DNA of 64,000 bases, from NCBI RefSeq assembly GCF_030499575.1, contig NZ_JASTLC010000001.1, positions 2,380,001-2,444,000 on the forward strand, read 5' to 3'. Positions within the stretch are counted from its first letter, which is position 1. Every line of letters begins with the position of its first letter. The translations under genes and the position numbers were made by a program. This DNA comes from Streptomyces sp. DG2A-72 (GTDB lineage Bacteria; Actinomycetota; Actinomycetes; Streptomycetales; Streptomycetaceae). The notes beneath the pieces are model-generated. The model was not told the DNA's origin. It worked only from the letters and a program-made list of their open reading frames with translations, and did no database searches. Positions 42,314 through 50,986 of this stretch are shown here, one piece after another.

Positions 42314-43729
42314 ATGATGGAATCGTGGGTCAATTCCGCGGAGCGCATCGGTGCCGACCTGCATCTGGAGCTGTCGGGGCCGGGTGGGCGGCGGGCCGCG
42401 CTGATGGGGGCGCTGCGCGATGCCGTACGCAGCGGGCGGCTCGCTCCGGGCACCCGGCTGCCGCCGTACCGTTCGCTCGCCGCCGATCTCGGCGTGGCCC
42501 GCAACACGGTGGCCGACGCGTACGCGGAACTCGTCGCGGAGGGCTGGCTCACCGCCCGTCAGGGCTCGGGCACACGGGTCGCCGACCGGGCCGAGCCCCT
42601 GCGACACGCCGAGCGGGTGCCCAAAAAGGCGCCTCCACGCGCGCGTGGGCCACGGCACGACCTCAGACAGGGCACCCCGGACGCGTCGGCGTTCCCGCGC
42701 GCGGCCTGGCTGGCCTCTTACCGGCGGGCCCTCCAGCAGGCGCCGAACGAGGTGTTCGGTCCCGGTGATCCGGCCGGGCGGCGCGAGTTGCGGGAGGCGC
42801 TCACCGAATATCTGGCACGCGCGCGTGGCGTACGCACCGAGCCGGGCCGGATCGTCATCTGCTCCGGTTTCGCGCACGCCCTCCGGCTGCTCTTCGGAGG
42901 CGGCGTGCTGCGCGGACCGGTGGCGGTGGAGGCGTACGGACTGGCATTCCACCGGGAACTGCTGCAGGCGGCGGGGGTCCGGACCGTGCCGCTCCCCCTG
43001 GACGACGACGGCGCCCACGTCGACCTGCTGGCGCGCGAGCGCGCGGTCCTGCTGACGCCCGCCCATCAGTTCCCCACCGGCGGGCCGCTGCACCCCGAGC
43101 GACGGGCCTTCGCCGTCGACTGGGCACGCGCGCGTGGCGGGGTGGTTCTGGAGGACGACTACGACGGGGAGTTCCGCTACGACCGCAAGCCCGTCGGCGC
43201 CGTCCAGGGCCTCGACCCCGAGCGGGTGATCCACATCGGCTCGGTCAGCAAGAGCCTGTCACCCGCGCTGCGGCTGGGCTGGATGGTGCTTCCGGAGCGG
43301 TACGTGGGCGCCGTACTCGAGGCCAAGGGCGAGCGCGAGGGGTGGGCGAGCGTTCTCGACCAGCTGAGCCTGGCCGACTTCATCGTCTCCGGGTCGTACG
43401 ACCGTCATGTGCGGCGTATGCGGCAGCGGTACCGGAACCGCCGTGACCGGCTCGTCGCGGCGCTCGCCGAGCACGCGCCGCACATCGAGGTCACCGGTGT
43501 GGCGGCCGGACTGCACGCCGTGCTCAGACTGCCGCCCGGCACCGAGCGGTCTGCCGTCAAGGCCGCCGCCTGGCAAGGCGTCGCGCTGGACGGACTCGCC
43601 GAGTTCCGGCACCCGGCCACGGACATGCCGGCCGTCGACGGACTCGTCGTGGGCTACGCGACGCCCTCGGAGCACGCGTACGGGGCGGCGCTGGACGCGC
43701 TGTGCGGCGTAGTGCCGTCGGCAGGCTGA
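42314..43729 (+). CDS. MocR/PdxR family (GntR HTH-aminotransferase) regulator
   Basis: 471 aa. N-terminal winged helix (ALMGALRDAVRSGRLAPGTR, LPPYRSLAADLGVARNTVAD, GWLTARQGSGTRV), then a fold-type I aminotransferase-like domain with the PLP Lys in IGSVSKSLSPALRLGWM and DDYDGEFRYDRKPVGAVQG. Such proteins sense pyridoxal phosphate or related amines. ATG 42314 is followed at once by a second ATG. The 39-nt space to the divergent AhpD-like gene must hold both promoters. Confidence 0.92.
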   Translation: MMESWVNSAERIGADLHLELSGPGGRRAALMGALRDAVRSGRLAPGTRLPPYRSLAADLGVARNTVADAYAELVAEGWLTARQGSGTRVADRAEPLRHAERVPKKAPPRARGPRHDLRQGTPDASAFPRAAWLASYRRALQQAPNEVFGPGDPAGRRELREALTEYLARARGVRTEPGRIVICSGFAHALRLLFGGGVLRGPVAVEAYGLAFHRELLQAAGVRTVPLPLDDDGAHVDLLARERAVLLTPAHQFPTGGPLHPERRAFAVDWARARGGVVLEDDYDGEFRYDRKPVGAVQGLDPERVIHIGSVSKSLSPALRLGWMVLPERYVGAVLEAKGEREGWASVLDQLSLADFIVSGSYDRHVRRMRQRYRNRRDRLVAALAEHAPHIEVTGVAAGLHAVLRLPPGTERSAVKAAAWQGVALDGLAEFRHPATDMPAVDGLVVGYATPSEHAYGAALDALCGVVPSAG

Positions 43730-44007
43730 GCCGGTGGCTGCCGTGGGCGAACTGAGCCGGTGGCTGCCCCGGCCGAGCCCCGAGCCGGAATGAAGCCGGA
43801 ATGAATTCGCATATGGCCGGAATATGGCCCAGGCCTGTCATGTTGGACAACAGAAGTGGGATCCTTGATCCCAGGAGGCGCGTCGTTGCCGTCACCGGAC
43901 CTCGGCCCGGTCCCGACAGCGACCCGCCCCATCCTTCGTTCCGCCGTCAGGCGCAGGGCCACCCCAGCGCGTCCCCCCTGTTGGCGGCCGGTCCTGGAGG
44001 GTGTTCG
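43730..44007 (+). promoter_or_regulatory. Upstream region of the PEP-utilising gene with short direct repeats
   Basis: The 278-nt gap contains CTGAGCCGGTGGCTGCC twice (about 43727 and 43754) and three spaced GCCGGAAT units (43785-43825). The GTGGGATCCTTGATCCCAGG segment at 43856-43875 is a short dyad. A rightward promoter is expected here; none of the repeats can be assigned to a regulator. Confidence 0.35.
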
Positions 44008-46158
44008 ATGACGACGATCGACGAACGTCACGGAGATGGTGCGCGGGACAGGGAAGAGCCCCGGGGGGAGGTGGCCCTGGGCCCCGTCGAGGCCTACGGT
44101 CCGGCCGTGATCGCCCTGGAGCAGCCCACCGCCGCACTCCCCCGACTCACGGGTTCCAAGGCTGCGAACCTGGCCCGCGCGGCCCGCGCCGGCCTGCCGG
44201 TACTCCCCGGCTTCGTGATTCCCAGCAGAGCGGGCGACGACCCGGCAGCCCTGCGAGAGGCCTGGCAGGACCTCTCGTACGGCGGCACGCGCCCACTGGT
44301 CGTACGGTCCTCCTCGCCGCAGGAGGACACGGAGGAGTCGTCCCAGGCGGGCCAGTTCGACTCCGTACTCGACGTACGCGGCTGGCGGGACTTCCGTACG
44401 GCCGTACAGACCGTGCTCGATTCGGCGCACCGGCCCGACGGGTCCACGGCGCCCATGGCGGTGCTGGTGCAACCCATGCTGACGGCTCGGGTCGGCGGGG
44501 TGGTGTTCGGTGCCGACCCGGTCGAGGGGCGGGCCGACCGCATGCTGGTGAGCGCGGTGCGCGGCGGCCCGGACAGCCTGGTCAGCGGTGCGCAGACGGG
44601 CACCGATCACTGGCTGAGCAGGAGCGGACGGGTACGGCGCGCGGAGGCACCGGAGGCCGGTTCACCGCTCACCCGCACCGAGTTGTTCCGGCTGGCGCGT
44701 CTTGCGCGGCAGGCACGGCAGGTGTTCGGCGGGCCGCAGGACATCGAGTTCGGGTTCGACGAGGACGGGCGGCTGTGGCTGTTCCAGAGCCGCCCGATCA
44801 CGGCGATGGCGGCACGGCCCGCGCGCGGGGCACGGCTGCTCGGGCCCGGGCCGGTAGCGGAGACGTTGCCCGGCCAGTTGGAGCCGCTGGAGGAGGATCT
44901 GTGGGTCGCGCCCATGGCCCGCGGGCTCGCCGCCGCGCTCGACATCGCGGGCAGCGCGCCGCGCCGGCTGCTGCGGACGACACCGGTGGTCACCACGGCG
45001 GGCGGACGGGCCGCCGCCGACCTGCGGCTGCTCGGCGCGATTCCGCCGAGGCACCGGTGGCTCACGCTCCTCAACCCGGCACCGGGGGCGCGCAGGCTCG
45101 GCGCCGCCTGGCGGGTGGGCCGCCTCACCTCGGCGCTGCCCGACCTGGCGACGGACCTGACGGCCGACGTCGACCGTCATCTCACCCAGCTGCCGCCACC
45201 AACCGCGCTGCCCACGCCCGACCTCACGGCCGAGCTCCGCTGGACCCGCGCGGTCCTGGTCTCCCTGCACGCTCAGGAGGCCCTCTCGGGCGCCCTCCTG
45301 CCCGAACAGGCCAAGGCCCGCACGGCAGCGAGCGCGGCCCTGACCGCCCTCGCGGCGGCCCGCGCGCGAGGAGTGCCGGACGACCGCGTCGCCGCGACGG
45401 ATCCGGTGGTGCTGGCGCTGACGGCGCCGAGCCTGCGGGGGAACGTCCGGCTTCCGGGTCAGCAGGGCATGGCGGCGGGCTCGGGGACCGACGGCTACGC
45501 GAACGCCGACGGCCGCACACACGGCAATGGCTACGGGAAAACCGACGGCCGCACGGCCGCCTCCCCACGCCCCCACCTCCCACCCCGCGAAGCCCTCCGT
45601 CTCCGTATTCGTTGGGTACAGGAGCTCCAGGTCCGCCTGGTCCGCGAAGCGGCCCGGCGACTCGCCCTGGATGTGGAGCGCGTCGGGCTGCTCCGCTGGC
45701 CGGAGCTGACCGCCGGCCTCGACGGAGCCGCGCTCCCGGCCGATCTGCACGACCGGGTGCCGCAGGCAGAGTCGCCCCCGCTGCCGGACGCGTTCCGGCT
45801 CGCGGACGGCGGGGTGGTCGTCGCCGAGCGGAGTGGCCGTCGCCGAGGCGAGGACGGCGCGCGGGGCGTGTCCGCCGGGCGCGCGATCGGGACGGTCTGG
45901 GACGGGACCGGCACCCGCCCTCCGGACGCGGTGCTCGTCGTACGGACCCTGGACCCCGCGCTCGCCCCGCTGCTGCCCCGCCTCACCGGACTGGTCGCGC
46001 AGACCGGCAGCCCGCTGTCGCATCTCGCGGTGCTGGCCCGTGAACTGGGGCTGCCCGCGGTGGTCGGCGCCACCGACGCCGTACGCCGCTTCCCTCCCGG
46101 CACCCGCCTCACCGTCGACGGGACGACCGGAGGCGTAGACACATGGGAGGGGCCATGA
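44008..46158 (+). CDS. PEP-utilising enzyme (PEP synthase/rifampin phosphotransferase-like)
   Basis: 716 aa. N-terminal ATP-grasp part: LTGSKAANLARAARAGLPVL, PLVVRSSSPQEDTEESSQAG, VLVQPMLTARVGGVVFGADP, DIEFGFDEDGRLWLFQSRPI. C-terminal swivelling domain with phosphoryl-carrier His672 in VAQTGSPLSHLAVLARELGL. The PEP/pyruvate barrel of PEP synthase is absent, which gives the rifampin-phosphotransferase architecture; between is a divergent helical domain with a Gly/Asn/Thr-rich linker at about residues 490-525. ATG 44008 follows GGAGG. Its stop overlaps the next gene (ATGA). Substrate unknown. Confidence 0.85.
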   Translation: MTTIDERHGDGARDREEPRGEVALGPVEAYGPAVIALEQPTAALPRLTGSKAANLARAARAGLPVLPGFVIPSRAGDDPAALREAWQDLSYGGTRPLVVRSSSPQEDTEESSQAGQFDSVLDVRGWRDFRTAVQTVLDSAHRPDGSTAPMAVLVQPMLTARVGGVVFGADPVEGRADRMLVSAVRGGPDSLVSGAQTGTDHWLSRSGRVRRAEAPEAGSPLTRTELFRLARLARQARQVFGGPQDIEFGFDEDGRLWLFQSRPITAMAARPARGARLLGPGPVAETLPGQLEPLEEDLWVAPMARGLAAALDIAGSAPRRLLRTTPVVTTAGGRAAADLRLLGAIPPRHRWLTLLNPAPGARRLGAAWRVGRLTSALPDLATDLTADVDRHLTQLPPPTALPTPDLTAELRWTRAVLVSLHAQEALSGALLPEQAKARTAASAALTALAAARARGVPDDRVAATDPVVLALTAPSLRGNVRLPGQQGMAAGSGTDGYANADGRTHGNGYGKTDGRTAASPRPHLPPREALRLRIRWVQELQVRLVREAARRLALDVERVGLLRWPELTAGLDGAALPADLHDRVPQAESPPLPDAFRLADGGVVVAERSGRRRGEDGARGVSAGRAIGTVWDGTGTRPPDAVLVVRTLDPALAPLLPRLTGLVAQTGSPLSHLAVLARELGLPAVVGATDAVRRFPPGTRLTVDGTTGGVDTWEGP

Positions 46159-47075
46159 GGCGGATCGCGTTCGTCTTCGGTGCCCTGGCCGCCGCGGGAG
46201 CCGGGACCTACCTGGTCGTGTACCTGTACCGGTGGCAGTGGCAGCGCGCCATCCTGTGCGGGGTGCTGCTGCTGATCGTCGAGGTCATGCTGCTCGGCAT
46301 CGTGATGCTGGGGCGGCTGGCCCGGATCGAGGAGCGGGTACGTGACACCGACCGGCGGCAGCGGGAGCTGACCGCGCGGCAGGAGGACGTACTGACCCGG
46401 CTGCGCACCAGCGCGCCCGAGCCGGAGAGCAACGGCCGGTTCCGCTGGCTGGACGACCCCGCAGAGCGGACGTACGTCTTCGTGCCGGTCCTCATGATCG
46501 CCGGTGTCGCGCTGTCCGGGCTCGCCTGGGTGGTGCAGCGGGTGGCGACGGCGACGTCCCGTCCGGCGGAGCGGCGGCTCGCGGGGCGGGCGGCCGTCCT
46601 GAGCGCGCCCGGCCCGGACATCGGCGACGACCTGGAGGATCTGCCGCCGCCGGGCACGAGGCGCTCACAGGCGGGCACGGCGCGTGTCGCCACTGTCATC
46701 GTAGTCGGCGTCGCACTGCTCGCCGCGCTCGTCGTCGGGCTGGCCGACCTCACTCAGACCCGGGCGGAGCCGGAGAACACCGGCAGGGCGACCTCCGTGC
46801 TCTTCCAGGTCGACACCCGCGACGCAAGCATGACGACAGAGCGCCGGTCTCTCGCCGCCCAGCAGCTCTGGGAGCGGTGCCGGGACTCGACCTCCATACC
46901 CCTGCACCATGCGACCCTCGGCGACCTGGGCGACGGACTGTTCGCCGGAGCCGTACGGCCCGCGCTCAGCGAGCACGACCGTATGCGGCTGCGCGGCTGC
47001 CTGGAGGACACGACGCTCGACCGAGCGCACCTCACGGTGGTCGGCATCGGCGACGCCGATATGCGCGATGATTGA
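46155..47075 (+). CDS. Membrane protein with three helices, unknown function
   Basis: 306 aa. Helices at about residues 4-22, 28-50 (AILCGVLLLIVEVMLLGIVM), 113-133 (TYVFVPVLMIAGVALSGLAW) and 177-200 (VATVIVVGVALLAALVVGLA), with a coiled basic segment ARIEERVRDTDRRQRELTAR between. The C-terminal extracytoplasmic part (VDTRDASMTTERRSLAAQQL onward) has two Cys residues that could pair. It is translationally coupled to the PEP-utilising gene by ATGA with GGGAGGGG upstream. No family recognised. Confidence 0.85.
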   Translation: MRRIAFVFGALAAAGAGTYLVVYLYRWQWQRAILCGVLLLIVEVMLLGIVMLGRLARIEERVRDTDRRQRELTARQEDVLTRLRTSAPEPESNGRFRWLDDPAERTYVFVPVLMIAGVALSGLAWVVQRVATATSRPAERRLAGRAAVLSAPGPDIGDDLEDLPPPGTRRSQAGTARVATVIVVGVALLAALVVGLADLTQTRAEPENTGRATSVLFQVDTRDASMTTERRSLAAQQLWERCRDSTSIPLHHATLGDLGDGLFAGAVRPALSEHDRMRLRGCLEDTTLDRAHLTVVGIGDADMRDD

Positions 47076-47171
47076 GACATACAGCACAATAACGGACACA
47101 TCGAACAGATGATCACAGGCCCCAGGTTACGATGCCAAAGCGCCCTCGTCCCCTAGTCCCCCAGGTTGCCC

Positions 47172-47876
47172 ATGGCTGTCATCACCGCAACTCTGCCCCG
47201 CCCTGCCCCCCGCAAGCGCCCGCTGTCGCGGCGTGCACTGCGGATCCTTCTCGGCGTCGTCATCGGCTACCTCGTCCTGTGGGCCGCCGGCGCGGGAGGC
47301 ATCCTGGGTCTGTCGTACTGGGCGAAGGCCGAGACCCCGGCGCCTGCGGGAACCCGCACCGTCCAGGGCGTCCACAACTTCCAGCCGGTCGACCCCGACG
47401 GCAAGCTGTGGCGGGGCGCAGCCCCCTCCCCCGCCGGATACCGGGCGCTGGCGAACATGGGCTTCACCACGGTCGTCGACCTGCGCGCCGAGAAGCTGAG
47501 CGCGGCCCAGCTCTCCGAACCCGGCGAGGCCGGACTGAAGGCCGTACACCTGCCCATCCGGGACGGGCAGACGCCGACGCCCAAGCAGGTGCAGCACCTG
47601 TTCAGCATCGTCTCGAACGCGTCCGGGCCGGTGTTCGTGCACTGCGGTGCCGGAGTCGGCCGTACGGGCACGATGGCGGCGGCCTACCTCGTGCAGACCG
47701 GTGAGGAGTCGTCGGCGCAGGCGGTCCGGCGCAACCTCGCGGTCGGACCGCCGTCGATCGAGCAGATCTACTACGGCCTGAACCTCAGCCCCAACAAGGC
47801 GGAGCAGCCGCCGCTGCCGGTCGTGGCCCTCAGCCGCGTGGTTGACGCACCGCGCCGCATCGCGTCCTGGTTCTGA
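47172..47876 (+). CDS. Membrane-anchored dual-specificity/tyrosine phosphatase
   Basis: 234 aa. A basic N-terminus and one membrane helix (residues 25-48) are followed by an extracytoplasmic PTP domain. The active-site loop HCGAGVGRTG is at residues 157-166 with nucleophile Cys158; the general acid is likely in HLPIRDGQTP. The fold and FTTVVDLRAE strand match the Siw14/DSP-like bacterial phosphatases. It follows the membrane protein by 96 nt on the same strand and may belong with it. Confidence 0.9.
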   Translation: MAVITATLPRPAPRKRPLSRRALRILLGVVIGYLVLWAAGAGGILGLSYWAKAETPAPAGTRTVQGVHNFQPVDPDGKLWRGAAPSPAGYRALANMGFTTVVDLRAEKLSAAQLSEPGEAGLKAVHLPIRDGQTPTPKQVQHLFSIVSNASGPVFVHCGAGVGRTGTMAAAYLVQTGEESSAQAVRRNLAVGPPSIEQIYYGLNLSPNKAEQPPLPVVALSRVVDAPRRIASWF

Positions 47877-47891
47877 ACCCGCCCGCCGCCC

Positions 47892-48736
47892 TTACGGCTT
47901 GCGCCCCACCGCCCCGTACCCGGGAATGACCCCGTCGTCCTGGCCGGGCACCGGCTCGCCCAGCTCGGGGTGCCACTGGTGGGGCAACTCGACACCGGGC
48001 TCGACCAGTTCGAGGCCGGCGAAGAAGCGGGCGAACTCCTCGCGGGAGCGCAGGGCCAGGGTCACGCCCGCGGCCTTCAGCTTCCCCACCGCCGCCTTCG
48101 ACTCCTCCGGAGTGAAGTCGGCGGTGGCGTGAGTGACCGTCAGGAAGCTGCCGGACGGCAGTTCGGACAGCAGCCGGCCGACCAGTTCGTGCGCGCCGTC
48201 CTCGTCGGAGACGAAGTGCAGCAGGGCGACGAGGGAGAGCGCCACGGGCCGGGTGAAGTCGAGGACCTTCCTGGCGCCTTCGATGATCGTGTCCGGGGCG
48301 CGGACGTCGGCCTGGAGGTACTCGGTCACCCCCTCGTCCGTGCCGCGCAGCAGGGCCTCGGCGTGGGCGAGCACGATCGGGTCGTTGTCGCAGTAGACGA
48401 TGCGGGCGTCGGGCGCGATGCCCTGCGCGACCCGATGGAGGTTCGGCTCGGTCGGGATACCGGTGCCGACGTCCAGGAACTGCCGTACACCGTGCTGGGC
48501 CAGCCTGGGGGTCCCCCCAGGCGTTTAGCACTGGGGGAGGTGGTCCGGTGCATGAAGGCGCGGTTGACGCGCGCCATCACCGGGACCCTCGGGTCGAGGG
48601 CGAGCATCTGGCGGCCCATGGCCTCGTCGACCGGGTAGTTGTCCTTGCCGCCGAGATACCAGTCGTACATCCGCGCGGGATGCGGCTTGCCGGTGTCGAT
48701 CTCGACGGCGTTGCGTCCGGTGTCCTGCCCGGTCAT
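47892..48736 (-). pseudogene. DUF574 SAM-dependent methyltransferase interrupted by a short insertion
   Basis: The N-terminal part (EIDTGKPHPARMYDWYLGGK, DNYPVDEAMGRQMLALDPRV, ARVNRAFMHR) and the C-terminal part (RLAQHGVRQFLDVGTGIPTE, VYCDNDPIVLAHAEALLRGT, PVALSLVALLHFVSDEDGA to the stop) are both typical of this Streptomyces family, but they lie in different frames. The break is a GC-rich hairpin of about 40 nt at 48504-48542 inserted between MHR and RLAQHG. All domain blocks are otherwise intact, so the insertion is recent. Confidence 0.8.
48504..48542. repeat. Short GC-hairpin insertion in the DUF574 gene
   Basis: On the plus strand: CCTGGGGG-TC-CCCCCAGG, then CGTTTAGCA and CTGGGGGAGGTGG. 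The two CTGGGGG blocks and the inverted CCCCCAG give several alternative stems. Hairpins of this composition recur in many Streptomyces genomes (from memory); here it sits inside an otherwise conserved codon series and shifts the frame. Confidence 0.65.
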
Positions 48737-48821
48737 GCGGCACCCCGTAAGCGTGTGAGACGTAAAGTGATCAAGTCAGCACCAAAGTCAGGGAAGTTGA
48801 TGAAGCAATAACATGTGACAT

Positions 48822-49076
48822 TCAAGACAGCAGGAAGTCCGCCTCCCCCGCCTTCGCTCCCTCGATGAAGGCCGTCATCTCGTCAGTGGTGTAGATCAGC
48901 GCCGGCCCGTCGGGATCGGTCGACTGGCGTACGGCGATCCGGCCGTCGGCCAGCTTCATCGCCTCCAGGCAGTTGCCTCCGTTACCGCCGCTCCACGGCT
49001 TGTGCCAGCCTTCGCTGCCCAAGTCCCGCGCGGGCATGCCGTTGTAGACGCGAGGGCGCGGCTTGATGCGATCCAT
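48822..49076 (-). CDS. DUF397 domain protein
   Basis: 84 aa: GWHKPWSGGNGGNCLEAMKL, RIAVRQSTDPDGPALIYTTD, EMTAFIEGAKAGEADFLL, the complete DUF397 fold. It begins one base before the XRE gene stop ends, with no intergenic space, so the pair are co-translated. In Streptomyces coelicolor the Scr1/Scr2 pair (XRE plus DUF397) behaves like a regulator with cognate antagonist; the same relation is likely here. Confidence 0.92.
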   Translation of the reverse strand: MDRIKPRPRVYNGMPARDLGSEGWHKPWSGGNGGNCLEAMKLADGRIAVRQSTDPDGPALIYTTDEMTAFIEGAKAGEADFLLS

Positions 49077-49937
49077 TCACAGCTCCTTGCGGAGATCCCG
49101 GAGGATCTCCTTCGTGCGATGTGCTGTAGCGGCCTGCGCCGCCATGCGGTCCATGACCTCGAGGTGGGTCACCACCTCTTCACGCGCGTCGAGATAGACG
49201 GCGCCGGTCAGGTACTCGCTGTAGACCATGTCCGGGAGTTCGGGCATGGCAAATCGGAACAGCACGAAGGGCCCGTACGTGCCGGGGTGCGGCCCGCTGG
49301 AGAACGGGGCGACCTGCAGCGTCACGTTGGGCAGCTTCGTGACCTCGAGCAGTTTGTCGATCTGAGCACGCATCACCTCCGGGCCCACTACGGGGCGACG
49401 CAGGGCGGTCTCGTCCATCACCGCCCAGAAACGGGGCGCATCGGGACGGGTGAGCAGATCCTGGCGCTGCATACGCAGCGCGACATGGCGCTCTAGGTCC
49501 TCGGGCCGGGTCTGGCCGATGGCGCCCGACTTCAGAACTCCGAGGGCGTATTCCTCGGTCTGGAGCAGACCGGGGACGAAATGCGGTTCGTAGCTGCGAA
49601 TCAGGGCGGCCGCGCCCTCCAGGCTGACGTACATGGAGAACCAGCCGGGCAGGATGTCGTGGAAGCGCTGCCACCAGCCGGGTTTGTTGGCCTCCTCGGC
49701 CAACTGCACAAAGGCGTCGGCCTCTTCCTCACAGACGCCGTAGGACTTCAACAGCAGCTGGAGATACGGGATTTTGAGCCCGACCTCGGCCATCTCCATA
49801 CGGCGGACGGTGGCGGGGGCGACGCGGAGGACACGGGCGGCTTCCTCACGCTTGAGGCCGGCGCGTTCGCGCAGGTCGAGCAGGCGCCGGCCGAGGACGA
49901 CCTGACCGACCGTCGGCGCGGACCGCGGCTCGCTCAC
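49077..49937 (-). CDS. XRE family regulator of the DUF397-associated type
   Basis: 286 aa. N-terminal HTH (LGRRLLDLRERAGLKREEAA, RVLRVAPATVRRMEMAEVGL) and the C-terminal DUF5753 ligand domain (YVSLEGAAALIRSYEPHFVP, GLLQTEEYALGVLKSGAI, ETALRRPVVGPEVMRAQIDK, MVYSEYLTGAVYLDAREEVV). GTG 49937 follows GGAGG at 6 nt. The DUF397 gene starts directly after its stop, and a HATPase gene is divergent, the three-gene arrangement of WhiJ/AbaA-type developmental loci. Confidence 0.93.
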   Translation of the reverse strand: MSEPRSAPTVGQVVLGRRLLDLRERAGLKREEAARVLRVAPATVRRMEMAEVGLKIPYLQLLLKSYGVCEEEADAFVQLAEEANKPGWWQRFHDILPGWFSMYVSLEGAAALIRSYEPHFVPGLLQTEEYALGVLKSGAIGQTRPEDLERHVALRMQRQDLLTRPDAPRFWAVMDETALRRPVVGPEVMRAQIDKLLEVTKLPNVTLQVAPFSSGPHPGTYGPFVLFRFAMPELPDMVYSEYLTGAVYLDAREEVVTHLEVMDRMAAQAATAHRTKEILRDLRKEL

Positions 49938-50085
49938 CCTCCACCTCCACAAAAGAATCCTGACAGCCCGGCGGCGCCATTCGAAGACCTATTCGAAAAT
50001 CTGGCTCAACCTTCGAGGTCTCAACTGGCGCCGCTCGACATGCTGTTGCGAGCAGTGTGCCACGGCATTCCACCGCGTCACACAG

Positions 50086-50120
50086 CACTCTGCATTTTTC
50101 AGAGTGGCACTTGCCAAGTG
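50086..50120. promoter_or_regulatory. Two adjacent dyads upstream of the HATPase gene
   Basis: CACTCTG-CATTTTT-CAGAGTG (50086-50106) and CACTTG-C-CAAGTG (50108-50120) lie side by side in the divergent XRE/HATPase promoter region, ending 17 nt before the GTG start. Both share the CACT..AGTG outline. XRE/DUF397-type regulators often act on such nearby dyads, so these are operator candidates. Confidence 0.5.
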
Positions 50121-50137
50121 TTCACGGCGGGGCGATA

Positions 50138-50986
50138 GTGGCAAGCGTGATTCCGTCCGCGCCCTTAGGAACAGACGCCGCCGCAGGCCCCTTCGGCCTC
50201 GGTGCGGCCCCGGTAGGAGGCCCTGATGGGGCCGCCGCCGAGCGCCGGTTCCACTTCGAGCTGGCCGCACATCCGGGCTCGCCCGCCCAGGCGAGACGCC
50301 TGACGCGCGCCCGGCTGACCGGCTGGTCGGTGGGCGAGGACACCTGCGACTCGGCGGCGCTGGTCGTCTCCGAGCTGGTCACCAACGCGATACTGCACAC
50401 CGCGAGCACCCACATCGTGTGCGAGCTGCACGACGGTGCCGATCTGGTGCGCATAGCCGTCCGCGACGAGGGCTGCGCTCCGGGTGAGCCCCACCCGGCC
50501 GGCCCGCGGTCCGAGGAGGAGCACGGGAGGGGATTGTTCCTCGTCGACGCGCTGTGCCGGGCCTGGGGCGCCCAGGAACACGGTCCCGGCCTGCTGGTCT
50601 GGGCGGAGCTGGCGCGCGAGACCGCCGAGGCCGTCCCCGGGCCGCGGGGCGACCTCGGCTGGGGCGCCCGCCCGAAGCCGGGCCCGTCCGGCCGCTCGAC
50701 CGGCGGCACGGGCACGGCGGGCGAACACGACAGGGATGCGTACGGCGGGTACGGGCACGGGGCCGACGCACGTGGCGCGAACGGGCACGGGATCGACCCA
50801 CACGGCGCGTACGGACACGTGCCCTTCGGATACGACACGCATGCACAGGACACGCGCGCACACGACACGTACGCGCACGACAAGTACGACGGACACGGTC
50901 AGTACGACGCCCACCAAGCGCCGCGGCACCACGGCCACGCGGCGCGCCCCCACGACGGTCACGGGGCGGGGGCCGAATGGCTGTAG
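50138..50986 (+). CDS. HATPase (anti-sigma-factor-kinase-like) protein with a His/Gly-rich tail
   Basis: 282 aa. Residues 40-170 form a GHKL ATP-binding domain of the RsbW/SpoIIAB type: N-box ALVVSELVTNAILHTASTHI, G1 box LVRIAVRDEGCAPGEPH, G2 region EEEHGRGLFLVDALCRAWG. From about residue 190 the protein is low complexity, rich in His, Gly, Asp, Tyr and Ala, with about 15 His in 95 residues in spaced GHG, AHD and THA units. GTG 50138 follows GGCGGGGCG. It is divergent from XRE/DUF397. The tail overlaps the start of the next gene. Confidence 0.88.
   Translation: MASVIPSAPLGTDAAAGPFGLGAAPVGGPDGAAAERRFHFELAAHPGSPAQARRLTRARLTGWSVGEDTCDSAALVVSELVTNAILHTASTHIVCELHDGADLVRIAVRDEGCAPGEPHPAGPRSEEEHGRGLFLVDALCRAWGAQEHGPGLLVWAELARETAEAVPGPRGDLGWGARPKPGPSGRSTGGTGTAGEHDRDAYGGYGHGADARGANGHGIDPHGAYGHVPFGYDTHAQDTRAHDTYAHDKYDGHGQYDAHQAPRHHGHAARPHDGHGAGAEWL

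Noticed and set aside
44001..46043. 680-aa frame overlapping the PEP-utilising gene
   Set aside because: Arg/Gly-rich shadow of a gene with ATP-grasp and phospho-His motifs.
50100..50986. Tandem repeats in the HATPase tail as a CRISPR-like or VNTR array
   Set aside because: The units are degenerate, in frame and 9-15 nt apart, consistent with a low-complexity protein tail.
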